Assembly: GCF_001667885.1 (NCBI RefSeq)
Contig: NZ_LZJW01000141.1
Coordinates: 18,268 to 82,267, forward strand
Source of the DNA: Mycobacterium scrofulaceum
GTDB lineage: Bacteria > Actinomycetota > Actinomycetes > Mycobacteriales > Mycobacteriaceae
Reading direction: 5' to 3'
Length of the DNA stretch: 64,000 nucleotides
Positions 41,930 to 50,563 of the stretch are shown piece after piece. The notes beneath the pieces were generated by a model. That model saw nothing but the letters and a program-made list of their open reading frames with translations. It was not told the origin of the DNA and made no database searches. Within the stretch, counting starts at the first letter, position 1. Every line of letters begins with the position of its first letter. The position numbers and the translations under genes are program-made.

Positions 41930-42880
41930 ATGTCTGACGGCAATACCGCCGCCCAGTGGGTGCCCACCGGGTCGGTCACCGTTCGGGTGCCCGGAAAGGT
42001 CAACCTCTACCTGGAGGTGGGCGACCGCCGCGAGGACGGCTATCACGAGCTGACCACCGTCTTCCAGGCCGTCTCCCTGCTCGACGAGGTGACCGTCCGC
42101 AACGCCGACGTGCTGTCGCTCGAGCTCGTCGGCGAGGGCGCCGACAAACTGCCCACCGACGAACGCAACCTGGCCTGGCAGGCCGCCGAGCTGATGGCCG
42201 AACACGTCGGCCGCGCCCCCGACGTCTCGATCATGATCGACAAGTCCATCCCCGTGGCCGGCGGCATGGCGGGCGGCAGCGCGGACGCGGCGGCGGTGCT
42301 GGTCGCCATGAACTCGCTGTGGGAACTCAACGTGCCCCGCCGCGACCTGCGCATGCTGGCCGCGCGGCTGGGGAGCGACGTCCCCTTCGCGCTGCACGGC
42401 GGGACCGCGCTGGGCACCGGCCGCGGCGAGGAGTTGGCCACCGTGTTGTCCCGCAACACCTTCCACTGGGTGCTGGCGTTCGCCGACGGAGAGTTGCTCA
42501 CCCCCGCGGTGTTCGCCGAACTCGACCGGCTGCGGACGGCGGGCGACCCGCCCCGGTTCGCCGGGCCGGGACCGGTGTTGGCGGCCCTGGCCGCGGGCGA
42601 CGCGGAACAACTGGCGTCGCTGCTGGGCAACGAGATGCAAGCCGCCGCGGTGAGCCTGAACCCCAAGCTGCGCCGCACGCTGCGCGCGGGCGTCCAGGCC
42701 GGAGCCTTGGCGGGCATCGTGTCCGGCTCGGGCCCGACGTGCGCCTTCCTGTGCTCCTCGGCGGCCTCGGCCGTCGACGTGGGCACCGAAGTGTCCGGAG
42801 CGGGTGTCTGCCGCACGGTGCGGGTCGCCACCGGGCCGGTGGCCGGGGCGCGCGTCGTTCCAGCCCCCACCGAAGTGTGA
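41930..42880 (+). CDS. ispE: 4-(cytidine 5'-diphospho)-2-C-methyl-D-erythritol kinase
   Basis: GHMP kinase of the MEP isoprenoid pathway, 316 residues. The N-terminal VRVPGKVNLYLEVG holds the substrate lysine and asparagine. The ATP loop is IPVAGGMAGGSADAAA, and the third motif is IVSGSGPTCAFL. Third gene of the rpfB operon, as Rv1011. ATG 41930 is used; GTG 41921 is three codons earlier. A strong hairpin follows about 100 bases downstream. Confidence 0.94.
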   Translation: MSDGNTAAQWVPTGSVTVRVPGKVNLYLEVGDRREDGYHELTTVFQAVSLLDEVTVRNADVLSLELVGEGADKLPTDERNLAWQAAELMAEHVGRAPDVSIMIDKSIPVAGGMAGGSADAAAVLVAMNSLWELNVPRRDLRMLAARLGSDVPFALHGGTALGTGRGEELATVLSRNTFHWVLAFADGELLTPAVFAELDRLRTAGDPPRFAGPGPVLAALAAGDAEQLASLLGNEMQAAAVSLNPKLRRTLRAGVQAGALAGIVSGSGPTCAFLCSSAASAVDVGTEVSGAGVCRTVRVATGPVAGARVVPAPTEV

Positions 42881-43206
42881 AAATCGCCCCAAAACACGCA
42901 TTCGTTTGGGCTGTTCCCTAAGAGGAGTTTAAGATAATGCGCGGTGACGGGTAGCGCTGAGCAAGACCACATAATTTCGTCGTCCGCCGGAGTCCCCGGC
43001 GGACGACTGATGCTTCGGGCCCACCGGCGTTTTTCGGGTCCGGTGCGCGCATATCGGGCGACCGCACGCGGGGTTGCCGGCTCATCGCCGATTCGAGACC
43101 TAACCGCTGCTCGACTGTGTTTGCGAGCCTGCTGCGAAGTGCCACCCAGTGGGCGGAATATGAAATCTCGGGCGTTGGGGGAAGCGCCGGAACCGAGGAG
43201 GTTTGT
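42881..43206. other. Gap between ispE and the acyl-AMP ligase gene
   Basis: About 326 bases. It holds a 12-bp stem hairpin (42979-43007). Nearer to ispE is AGAGGAG with a 5-codon frame ATG-CGC-GGT-GAC-GGG-TAG at 42937, which is likely chance. An 88-codon frame (42944-43210) ends by overlapping the next start, but it runs through the hairpin and has no ribosome-binding site, so I do not call it. No clear promoter was found. Confidence 0.5.
42979..43007 (+). terminator. Strong hairpin after the rpfB-rsmA-ispE operon
   Basis: GTCGTCCGCCGG, loop AGTCC, CCGGCGGACGAC is a perfect 12-bp stem with a 5-base loop. There is no T-run, as in many mycobacterial terminators. It separates the operon from the ligase gene. 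Confidence 0.65.
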
Positions 43207-44841
43207 GTGAGCAGGTTTACCGAGAAGATGTACCGCAATGCCCGCACCGTTTCGACGGGCATGGTCACCGGTGAACCCCACGAACCGGTCCGCCACACGT
43301 GGGGCGAGGTTCACGAACGCGCCCGCCGCATCGCGGGCGGCCTCGCCGCCGGCGGCATCGGCCTCGGCGACGCCGTCGGTGTCCTCGCCGGCTTCCCGGT
43401 GGAGATCGCCCCGACCGCGCAGGGCCTGTGGATGCGCGGCGCCAGCCTGACGATGCTGCACCAGCCCACGCCGCGCACCGACCTGGCCGTGTGGGCCGAA
43501 GACACGATGAACGTCATCGGGATGATCGAGGCCAAGGCCGTGATCGTCTCCGAGCCCTTCCTGGTGGCGATCCCCGTTCTCGAGGAGAAGGGCATCAAGG
43601 TCCTCACCGTCGCCGACCTGCTGGCGTCGGATCCGATCGACCCCGTCGAGGTGGGCGAGGACGACCTGGCGCTGATGCAGCTGACGTCGGGGTCCACCGG
43701 CTCCCCGAAGGCCGTCCAGATCACCCACCGCAACATCTACTCCAACGCCGAGGCGATGTTCATCGGCGCCCAGTACGACGTCAACAAGGACGTCATGGTC
43801 AGCTGGCTGCCCTGCTTCCACGACATGGGCATGGTCGGCTTCCTGACCATCCCCATGTACTTCGGGGCCGAGCTCGTCAAGGTCACGCCGATGGACTTCC
43901 TGCGCGACACGTTGCTGTGGGCCAAGCTCATCGACAAGTACAAGGGCACCATGACCGCGGCGCCCAACTTCGCCTACGCGCTGCTGGCCAAGCGGCTGCG
44001 CCGCAACGCCAAGCCCGGCGACTTCGACCTGTCGACCCTGCGCTTCGCGCTGTCGGGTGCCGAGCCGGTCGAGCCCGCCGACGTGGAGGACCTGCTGGAC
44101 GCGGGCAAGCCGTTCGGCTTGCGCCCGTCGGCGATCCTGCCGGCCTACGGCATGGCCGAGACCACGCTGGCGGTGTCGTTCTCGGAATGCAACGCCGGCC
44201 TGGTCGTCGACGAGGTCGACGCCGACCTGCTCGCGGCGCTGCGCCGCGCGGTGCCGGCCACCAAGGGCAACACCCGCCGGCTGGCCACTCTCGGCCCGCT
44301 GCTGCAGGACCTCGAGGCGCGCATCATCGACGAGAACGGCGACGTGATGCCCGCCCGCGGCGTCGGCGTGATCGAGCTGCGGGGCGAGTCGCTGACGCCG
44401 GGCTACCTGACGATGGGCGGCTTCATCCCGGCGCAGGACGAGAACGGCTGGTACGACACCGGTGACCTCGGCTACATGACCGAGGAGGGCCACATCGTGG
44501 TGTGCGGCCGCGTCAAGGACGTCATCATCATGGCGGGCCGCAACATCTATCCCACCGACATCGAGCGGGCCGCCTGCCGTGTCGAGGGGGTGCGGCCCGG
44601 TTGCGCGGTGGCGGTGCGCCTGGACGCCGGCCACTCCCGCGAGACGTTCGCCGTCGCCGTCGAGTCCAACGCCTGGCAGGACCCGGCCGAGGTGCGCCGC
44701 ATCGAGCACCAGGTCGCCCGCGAGGTGGTGTCGGAGGTCGACATGCGGCCACGCAACGTGGTGGTGCTCGGGCCGGGCACCATTCCGAAGACGCCGTCCG
44801 GCAAGCTGCGCCGGTCGCACTCCGCCACCCTGGTCACCTAG
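43207..44841 (+). CDS. Acyl-AMP ligase/acyl-CoA synthetase, Pks16-type
   Basis: ANL-superfamily adenylating enzyme of 544 residues, the length I recall for Pks16 (Rv1013). The phosphate loop is LTSGSTGSPKAVQITHRN, then SWLPCFHDMGMVGF, LPAYGMAETTLAVSF, WYDTGDLGYM, and the C-terminal lysine motif TPSGKLRRS. It activates a fatty or related acid with ATP. Despite the old name it has no polyketide synthase domain. GTG 43207 is set by GAGGAGG at 6 bases, an excellent ribosome-binding site. Converges on pth with a hairpin between. Confidence 0.92.
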   Translation: MSRFTEKMYRNARTVSTGMVTGEPHEPVRHTWGEVHERARRIAGGLAAGGIGLGDAVGVLAGFPVEIAPTAQGLWMRGASLTMLHQPTPRTDLAVWAEDTMNVIGMIEAKAVIVSEPFLVAIPVLEEKGIKVLTVADLLASDPIDPVEVGEDDLALMQLTSGSTGSPKAVQITHRNIYSNAEAMFIGAQYDVNKDVMVSWLPCFHDMGMVGFLTIPMYFGAELVKVTPMDFLRDTLLWAKLIDKYKGTMTAAPNFAYALLAKRLRRNAKPGDFDLSTLRFALSGAEPVEPADVEDLLDAGKPFGLRPSAILPAYGMAETTLAVSFSECNAGLVVDEVDADLLAALRRAVPATKGNTRRLATLGPLLQDLEARIIDENGDVMPARGVGVIELRGESLTPGYLTMGGFIPAQDENGWYDTGDLGYMTEEGHIVVCGRVKDVIIMAGRNIYPTDIERAACRVEGVRPGCAVAVRLDAGHSRETFAVAVESNAWQDPAEVRRIEHQVAREVVSEVDMRPRNVVVLGPGTIPKTPSGKLRRSHSATLVT

Positions 44842-44863
44842 GCCGCGTCGACCGCCACGCGGC
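44842..44863. terminator. Hairpin between convergent ligase and pth genes
   Basis: GCCGCGT, loop of 8 bases, ACGCGGC forms a perfect 7-bp stem that fills the 30-base gap and can end transcription from both sides. Confidence 0.5.
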
Positions 44864-44871
44864 GGGAACGT

Positions 44872-45447
44872 TTACCAGGCGTGGACGCGGTTCTGCGCCG
44901 GCTCCAGCCCCAGTTCGACGAGTAGCTCCGTGGCGTCCGCGGCCTGCTCGCAGATGGTGGGTACCTCGCCTCGCTCGGTCGCGGAGAAGTTCTCCAACAC
45001 GAAGGCCGCCGGGTCCTTGCGGCCGGGCGGTCGGCCGATCCCGATACGGACACGCTGAAACTCCTTGGTGCCCAATGCGGCCGCCACCGAGCGCAGCCCG
45101 TTGTGGCCGCCTTCGCCGCCGCCGACCTTCAGGCGGATGCGGCCGAAGTCCAGGTCGAGGTCGTCGTGCACGACGACGATGTCGGCCGGCGCCACCGAAT
45201 AGAACTTCGCCAGCGGGCCGACCTGGCGGCCGGACTCGTTCATGTAGCAGCGCGGCTTGGCGATCAGGACCGAGTGCCCGGCCATCCGGCCGCTCACCAC
45301 CTCGGCGCCGGAACGCTTGTGCACCTTGAACTTCGAGCCCAGTCGGTCGGCGAGCAGGTCGGCGACCATGAACCCGAGGTTGTGCCGGGTGCGGGCGTAG
45401 TTGTCTCCGGGGTTGCCCAGGCCGACCACCAGCAACGGCTCGGCCAC
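44872..45447 (-). CDS. pth: Peptidyl-tRNA hydrolase
   Basis: Cleaves peptidyl-tRNA released by stalled ribosomes, 191 residues. VVGLGNPGDNYARTRHNLGF contains the catalytic histidine (near residue 22) and substrate asparagine. PRCYMNESG and VVHDDLDLDFGRI with the catalytic aspartate follow, then GGGEGGHNGLRS. GTG start 45447, 12 bases after the rplY stop; the two form an operon as in Rv1015c-Rv1014c. Confidence 0.95.
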   Translation of the reverse strand: MAEPLLVVGLGNPGDNYARTRHNLGFMVADLLADRLGSKFKVHKRSGAEVVSGRMAGHSVLIAKPRCYMNESGRQVGPLAKFYSVAPADIVVVHDDLDLDFGRIRLKVGGGEGGHNGLRSVAAALGTKEFQRVRIGIGRPPGRKDPAAFVLENFSATERGEVPTICEQAADATELLVELGLEPAQNRVHAW

Positions 45448-45459
45448 CTTGCGGTCCGC

Positions 45460-46116
45460 CTACTCGGACTCGTCCGCGGGGGCCTCGGCCTCGCCGGCCT
45501 CTTCGGCGGGGGCTTCCTCGCCCTCGGCGACCTCGCCCGCGCCCTCTTCCTCGAGGTCCTCGGCGGTCGGCGCGACCACCACGTTGACCACCAGCATCTC
45601 CGGGTCGGAGATCAGGTTGACTCCCCGTGGCAGGGCGATCTGGCCGGCGGTGAACTGGGTGCCCGGTTCGGCGTCCTCCACCGACACGGTGACGTGCTCG
45701 GGGATCGACAGCGCCTCGGCCTCGATTTCGATGGTGTTGGTGTCCTGGGTTACCAGGGTGCCCGGTACGGCGTCGCCCTCGACGACGACGGTGACCTCGA
45801 CGACGACCTTTTCACCGCGGCGCACGACCAGCAGGTCGGCGTGCTGGATGGTGCGGCGGATCGGGTGGATGTCGAGCGCCTTGGTCAGCGCCAGCTGTTC
45901 CTTGCCCTCGATGTCCAGGGTCAGCACGGCATTGGTGCCCGCGTGGCGCAGCACGGCCGCGAAGTCGTGGCCGGGCAGCTCCAGGTGCTGCGGGTCGGAA
46001 CCGTGGCCGTAGAGGACGGCGGGAATTTTGCCTTCGCGGCGGGCTCGGCGGGACGCGCCCTTGCCGGTCTCGGTTCGCACCGTGGCGGTGAGCTGGTTGC
46101 CTGCGGACTTGGCCAT
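45460..46116 (-). CDS. rplY: 50S ribosomal protein L25 (CTC/TL5 type)
   Basis: 5S rRNA-binding protein of 218 residues. The L25 domain (about 1-95) begins ATVRTETGKGASRRARREGKI and has AVLYGHG. A beta-rich C-terminal domain follows, then an acidic Glu/Ala tail (EEEGAGEVAEGEEAPAEE). This long CTC-type form is normal for actinobacteria. ATG 46116 has AGGAGCGACACA upstream. First gene of the rplY-pth pair. Confidence 0.94.
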   Translation of the reverse strand: MAKSAGNQLTATVRTETGKGASRRARREGKIPAVLYGHGSDPQHLELPGHDFAAVLRHAGTNAVLTLDIEGKEQLALTKALDIHPIRRTIQHADLLVVRRGEKVVVEVTVVVEGDAVPGTLVTQDTNTIEIEAEALSIPEHVTVSVEDAEPGTQFTAGQIALPRGVNLISDPEMLVVNVVVAPTAEDLEEEGAGEVAEGEEAPAEEAGEAEAPADESE

Positions 46117-46318
46117 TGTGTCGCTCCTGTGTGCTGTTCAGTGGGGGCACGGCCAGGGTCGCGACAGTTTCGTCGGTCTCCGTCGATAACGGTGCTGGCT
46201 GGCCAGCCACCCTCGCCGTGACGCCCGGCCAGGTTAACGCATGCGCACCTCAGAGCGGAAATTGCGGCGGTCTGCGTCACGTGCCCGGCCGGCCGGGCGC
46301 TCGGCGCGGCGCCGGGTA

Positions 46319-47200
46319 TCAGAGCGGGAATTTGGTGCCGGTGAGCTGCTCGGACAGCTCCCAGAGCGCCCTGGCCGTCGCCGGGTCCTGAGCCCGCCGG
46401 CTGCGGGCCACCGGTTGGGTGCGGCCGAGCTGGCCGAACCGCGGCCCGACGAACGTGTCGCCCGGCAGGTCCTGCGACGCCGCATACAGCGTCTGGCGCG
46501 CGCCGAAGTCCGCGTCGGTGGCCACCACGCGGGTGACCGCCGACATCATCGCGTCGCCCAGCTTGCGGCCCGAGGCTCCCTGCAGGTTGGTGTGCGAATA
46601 GCCGGGGTGGGCGGCCAGCGCGCGTAGCGTCGAGCCGGCCGAATCCAGGCGCCGCTGCAGTTCGCTGGTGAACAGCAGGTTGGCGAGCTTGGACTGGCTG
46701 TAGGCCAGCCAGGGCGAGTACCGCCGCGTCTTCCAGTTGAGGTCGTCGAGGCTGATCCGACCGGCCCAATGCGCCATCGACGACACCGTGACCACCCGGT
46801 CGGTGAGCCTGGGCAGCAACAGGTTGGTGAGCGCGAAATGCCCGAGGTGGTTCGTGCCGATCTGGCTCTCGAAGCCGTCGACGGTCTGCGCGTACGGGGC
46901 GGCCATGATGCCCGCGTTGTTGATCAGCACGTCGACCTTGTCGACGCCCTCGGCGAATTCGCGTACCGACGCCAGATTCTGCAGGTCGAGTGGGCGCACC
47001 TCGACCGGGCCCGTCTGCGTGCCCCGGATCTGCAGCGCGGCCTTCTCGCCCTTGCGGACGTCGCGGACCGCCATGACCAGGGTCGCGCCCCGGCGGGCCA
47101 GCTCGCGGGCGGTCACGGCACCGAGCCCGCTGTTGGCCCCGGTGATGATCACCGTGCGCCCGGCGAACGAGGGCAGGTCTGCGGCGGTCCAGTTCGTCAT
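46319..47200 (-). CDS. Short-chain dehydrogenase/reductase (retinol dehydrogenase-like)
   Basis: NAD(P)-dependent SDR of 293 residues. TGANSGLG is the cofactor loop, INNAG the structural motif, VSSMAHWAG holds the catalytic serine, and YSQSKLAN the Tyr-x3-Lys pair. The pattern with NLGHFALTNLLLP and AHPGYSHTNLQ matches the WW-oxidoreductase-like group common in mycobacteria. It lies 15 bases after the P450 stop on the same strand, so the two are probably co-expressed and may act in one oxidation path. Substrate unknown. Confidence 0.88.
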   Translation of the reverse strand: MTNWTAADLPSFAGRTVIITGANSGLGAVTARELARRGATLVMAVRDVRKGEKAALQIRGTQTGPVEVRPLDLQNLASVREFAEGVDKVDVLINNAGIMAAPYAQTVDGFESQIGTNHLGHFALTNLLLPRLTDRVVTVSSMAHWAGRISLDDLNWKTRRYSPWLAYSQSKLANLLFTSELQRRLDSAGSTLRALAAHPGYSHTNLQGASGRKLGDAMMSAVTRVVATDADFGARQTLYAASQDLPGDTFVGPRFGQLGRTQPVARSRRAQDPATARALWELSEQLTGTKFPL

Positions 47201-47215
47201 GGTCCCCAGTGTGCT

Positions 47216-48457
47216 CTAGTGCCCAGGCTCGAATTCCAGGGGCAGGCGCACGGGTCCGGTGATCCCGGCCATGCCCCGCCATGGGCTCGGGCCGGTCTGA
47301 CGGGCGTCGGGCATGCGGGCGGTGATGACCCGAAGGGCCTCGGTCAGTTCCAGCCGCGCCAGGTGCGCGCCGAGGCAATAGTGCACGCCGCCACCGAAGT
47401 TCAGCATGGGTGCGGCGTCACGACGAGTGATGTCGAGCCGATCCGGCTCGTCGTAGACGCACGCGTCGCGGTTGGCGGCGGCGGTGTTGACCGCCACCAG
47501 CGTGCCGGCCGGGATGCGCACACCGGCGAGCTCGACGTCTTCGGCGGCTCGCCGCAGGGTTCCGAAAATGATTGGGCGGTAACGCATCAACTCGTGGACG
47601 GCGCCCAGCGCCAGTTCCGGCTGCCGGGCCAACAGCGCCCACTGGTCGGGGTGGGCGCAGAGCGCCTCGACCGCGGCGGCCAGCTGGTTGCGGGTCGTGT
47701 CGGTGCCCGCGCCGAGCAGCGTGCCGCAGAGCATCACCAGCTCGGCGTGGGTGAGCCGGTCGCCGGGGAAAGAGGGGTCCTCGGCGCGGATCAGATCGGA
47801 GATCAGGTCGTCGGTCAGCGACGCGCGGCGCCGCGTGATCAGGCCTTCGAGATAGGCGTCGAGCTCACTCCATGCCCTCAGGATCAGCGGCTCGTCCTCG
47901 GCGATGTTCCATTCGAAGATCTTCTTGATGTCGTTGGCCCAGCTGGAGAACAACTGCCAATCCCGGGCCGGGGCGCCCAGCAGTGCGCAGATGACCGGTG
48001 TCGGGTAGCCCTGGGCGACGTCGGCGACGATGTCGCAACGCCCGGTCGAGGTGAACGGGTCCACGAGGCCGTCGATGACTTCGGCGGCGAGGTCGCGCAG
48101 TCGTTCGGCGGCGCGGGGGACGAAGGCCCTCGACACCAGCCGGCGCAGTCGATGGTGCACGGCCCCGTCGAGGCCGAGGATATTGGCGGTCGCCCGGTCC
48201 CACAGCGGACCCGAGGTGACGCCTTGCGCGTCGAGGCCGAGACCCTGCGCGGTGACGAACCGGTTGTCGCGCAGCACCGTGCGGACCAGTTCGTAGCTCA
48301 GCACCTCGGGCCCGAATCGGCCCATCGCGATCGGGGCCTGGCTTCGCGCGTCGGCCAGCACTCGGTGCGCCTCGTCGGGATCGGTCAGCTGGTCGTAGTC
48401 GACGGTGGGCAGTCCGGCGTCGAAGACGCTCGGGCAGTCGCTGATCAAAGTGGTCAT
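47216..48457 (-). CDS. Cytochrome P450
   Basis: Soluble bacterial-type P450 of 413 residues. The I-helix motif is LLGAGTDTTRN, the K-helix ExxR is in HELMRYRP, and the heme loop is FGGGVHYCLGAHLAR with the ligand cysteine near residue 359. All key residues are present. The CYP family number cannot be given from sequence alone here. It precedes an SDR gene in a two-gene unit. Electron-transfer partners (ferredoxin, reductase) are not next to it. Not part of the H37Rv order I recall for this region, so it may be a lineage-specific addition. Confidence 0.92.
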   Translation of the reverse strand: MTTLISDCPSVFDAGLPTVDYDQLTDPDEAHRVLADARSQAPIAMGRFGPEVLSYELVRTVLRDNRFVTAQGLGLDAQGVTSGPLWDRATANILGLDGAVHHRLRRLVSRAFVPRAAERLRDLAAEVIDGLVDPFTSTGRCDIVADVAQGYPTPVICALLGAPARDWQLFSSWANDIKKIFEWNIAEDEPLILRAWSELDAYLEGLITRRRASLTDDLISDLIRAEDPSFPGDRLTHAELVMLCGTLLGAGTDTTRNQLAAAVEALCAHPDQWALLARQPELALGAVHELMRYRPIIFGTLRRAAEDVELAGVRIPAGTLVAVNTAAANRDACVYDEPDRLDITRRDAAPMLNFGGGVHYCLGAHLARLELTEALRVITARMPDARQTGPSPWRGMAGITGPVRLPLEFEPGH

Positions 48458-48512
48458 GGCAGTCGACTATCCGGCGCCGGGGACTCCAGACCATCCGCCG
48501 TAGCGCGTAAAT

Positions 48513-48542
48513 GTGCGCGGCCCATCGCGTAGGTTCGCGCAC
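48513..48542. promoter_or_regulatory. Inverted repeat around a -10-like hexamer
   Basis: GTGCGCG (48513-48519) and CGCGCAC (48536-48542) are perfect 7-bp inverted copies. TAGGTT (48530-48535), a TANNNT match, lies between them. It sits between the P450 gene and the cyclase-like gene, so either could be controlled. Confidence 0.35.
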
Positions 48543-48610
48543 AATGCCCGGCGAAGATCTACGCGCACTGGCCGATGTTTGCGTGGTTCGCGGCCGCGAT
48601 GCTGGCTACC

Positions 48611-49534
48611 ATGAGCCAACACGCGGAGATGCCGTCGCTGAACTGGAACGAGTTGGGCGTGAGCGAGTTGCTGCCTACCGGCACGGTTACGTTGCTGCTG
48701 GCCGACGTCGAGGGTTCCACGCGGCTCTGGGAAACCCAGCCCGAGCAGATGACCGCCGCGCTGGCCCGGCTGAACAAGACGGTGAACGACGCGGTCGATG
48801 CGCATGCCGGCGTGCGCCCACTCGAGCAGGGCGAGGGCGACAGCTTCGTCGCGGCATTTTCCCGCGCATCGGACGCGGTGGCGTGCGCGCTGGCCGTGCA
48901 GCGCGCCCCGCTGGCGCCCATCCGGCTTCGAATCGGGATACACACCGGCGAGATCCAGTTGCGCGACGACGCCAACTACGCCGGCCCGACCATCAATCGC
49001 ACGGCGCGGTTGCGCGATCTCGCGCACGGCGGGCAGACGGTGTTGTCCGGTGCGACCGAATCGATGGTGGTGGATCGTCTGCCCGACGGCGTATGGCTCG
49101 CCGAACTGGGCAGCTACCCGCTGCGCGATCTGCCGCGCCCCGAGCGAGTCGTGCAGCTGTGCCATCCCGACCTGGTCAACGAGTTTCCGCCGCTGCGGGT
49201 GGGCAATCCGGTTGCCGCGCACAATCTTCCGACCCAATTGACGAGTTTCATTGGGCGCGAAGCAGAAATCGAGCAGTTGCGACATATCGTGGCGGACAAC
49301 CGCATGGTGACGCTGACCGGGGCGGGCGGCGTGGGCAAGACGCGGCTTGCCATCGAGATCACTTCCGATCTCAGCGACCGCTTCCCCGACGGGCAGTGGT
49401 ACGTCGACCTCGCACCGATCACGATTCCCGCCGTGGTGCCGGTCGCCGTTGCGCGTGCGGGTGCAGCTCATCAAGGACCAGCACTGCACCTGATGGCGCC
49501 GAGATTGCCGTCAGGGCTGTGGTTCGGGCCGTGA
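48611..49534 (+). pseudogene. Truncated adenylate cyclase-ATPase-LuxR-type regulator
   Basis: The family (such as Rv0386, Rv1358 and Rv2488c) runs to about 1,100 residues: class III cyclase, P-loop ATPase and a C-terminal LuxR helix-turn-helix. Here the cyclase domain (about 15-165; LLLADVEGSTRLWE and GEGDSF with metal aspartates, NRTARLRDLA) is followed by the start of the ATPase (SFIGREAEIEQL, Walker A GAGGVGKTRLA). It breaks after VVPVAVARA near 49460. The last 20 or so codons are unrelated, and the rest of the ATPase and all of the LuxR part are missing. ATG 48611 or 48575 may start it. A stable short cyclase product is possible. Confidence 0.75.
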
Positions 49535-49574
49535 TCACGACCATGGGGGCAATCTCGCCGACCATAGCCTGAAA

Positions 49575-50222
49575 TCACTTCGCCGCGACGACAAACCCTC
49601 GCATGATCGCCTCGATGTCGGTGGACTGCGCGACGGCCTCGTTGGCCAGGCCGGTGATGGTGAGCTGGACCAGGTATCGCTGCTTGGCGGGCGGCGACCC
49701 GGTGGCGATGACGATCCGGTTGAAGCTGTGCAGCCGTGTGCCATCCAAGTCGTAGCTGCCCTGGATCATCGACGACGGAAAGCCGTTGTAGGGCGTCGTC
49801 GAGGCGTCGAGCTGCTTGAAGTTCTCGAACAGCTGGGCGTCGTCGTTGCCGTGCTGGATCACCTGCGCGGGATCGAAATCGCCGTTCAGCTTGAACACCA
49901 CGAGCCGGGCGGTCGGATACTTGTTGCCCTTGGAGATCATCAGCGTCTCCGGCGCGATGTGCGGATTGCTCGCCGCCGACCAGCCCGGGGGCGTGGGGAT
50001 CGACACCGTCAGGTCGGGCAGGTTGCCTGGCGCCACTTGCTGCCCGGTGACGCCGATGTTCTGCAGATATTGCGACAGGGGCACCGGCTTTTCGACCCGC
50101 GTCGTGGTGGTGGTCGTCGTCGGAGTCGTCGACCAGATCGATTGATAATCGGGTGTTTTCGGGCCGCACGCCACCGCGGACAGCGTCAGCGCAATGGCCG
50201 CGGCCGCGTACCCACGTCTCAC
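49575..50222 (-). CDS. lpqT: Lipoprotein LpqT
   Basis: Exported lipoprotein of 215 residues. The N-terminal MRRGYAAAAIALTLSAVAC gives a signal peptide with the lipobox cysteine near residue 19, then a threonine-rich linker (TTPTTTTTTT). The LpqN/LpqT-type domain follows (LTVSIPTPPGWSAAS, FPSSMIQGSYDLDG). Counterpart of Rv1016c; its function is not known. GTG 50222 overlaps the arsC stop by GTGA. Last gene of the glmU-prs-arsC-lpqT unit. Confidence 0.9.
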   Translation of the reverse strand: MRRGYAAAAIALTLSAVACGPKTPDYQSIWSTTPTTTTTTTRVEKPVPLSQYLQNIGVTGQQVAPGNLPDLTVSIPTPPGWSAASNPHIAPETLMISKGNKYPTARLVVFKLNGDFDPAQVIQHGNDDAQLFENFKQLDASTTPYNGFPSSMIQGSYDLDGTRLHSFNRIVIATGSPPAKQRYLVQLTITGLANEAVAQSTDIEAIMRGFVVAAK

Positions 50223-50563
50223 AGAATCTCGCGGACCGCGTCGACCGGCCGGGCCAGCCGGGTGCCCTTCGGTGTGACGACGAACGGCCGCTCGATCAGG
50301 ATCGGGTGTTCGGCCATGGCGTCCAGCAGCTGGTCGTCGGTGGCGTCGGCCAGGCCCAGTTCGGCATAGAGCGATTCACGCTTGCGCACCGCGGTCCGCA
50401 CGTCGATCCCGGCGTCGTCGATCATCTTCACCAGTTCCGCACGCGAGGGCGGGTTCTTCAGGTATTCGACAATCGTCGGCTCAACGCCGTTGTCGCGCAA
50501 CAAGTCCAGCGTCTTGCGCGACGTGCTGCACCTGGGGTTGTGGTAGATGACGGTATGGGCCAT
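50219..50563 (-). CDS. arsC: ArsC/Spx-family arsenate reductase-like protein
   Basis: Thioredoxin-fold protein of 114 residues. YHNPRCSTSRKTL carries the active cysteine at 12, and ERPFVVTPKGTRLARP gives the arginines expected in glutaredoxin-type arsenate reductases. The gene starts right after the prs stop and overlaps lpqT. No arsenic transporter or regulator is nearby, so a role in arsenate resistance is not certain; a general thiol role is possible. It is absent from the H37Rv order I recall between Rv1016c and Rv1017c. Confidence 0.85.
   Translation of the reverse strand: MAHTVIYHNPRCSTSRKTLDLLRDNGVEPTIVEYLKNPPSRAELVKMIDDAGIDVRTAVRKRESLYAELGLADATDDQLLDAMAEHPILIERPFVVTPKGTRLARPVDAVREIL

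Noticed and set aside
42944..43210. 88-codon frame before the acyl-AMP ligase, overlapping its start
   Set aside because: It contains the 12-bp terminator-like hairpin, lacks a spaced ribosome-binding site and shows no domain; conservation would be needed to revive it.
42043..44820. Open frame of 925 codons on the minus strand opposite ispE and the acyl-AMP ligase
   Set aside because: It lies antisense to two well-conserved genes, has the His/Arg/Gln-rich make-up of GC-driven shadow frames and no domain.
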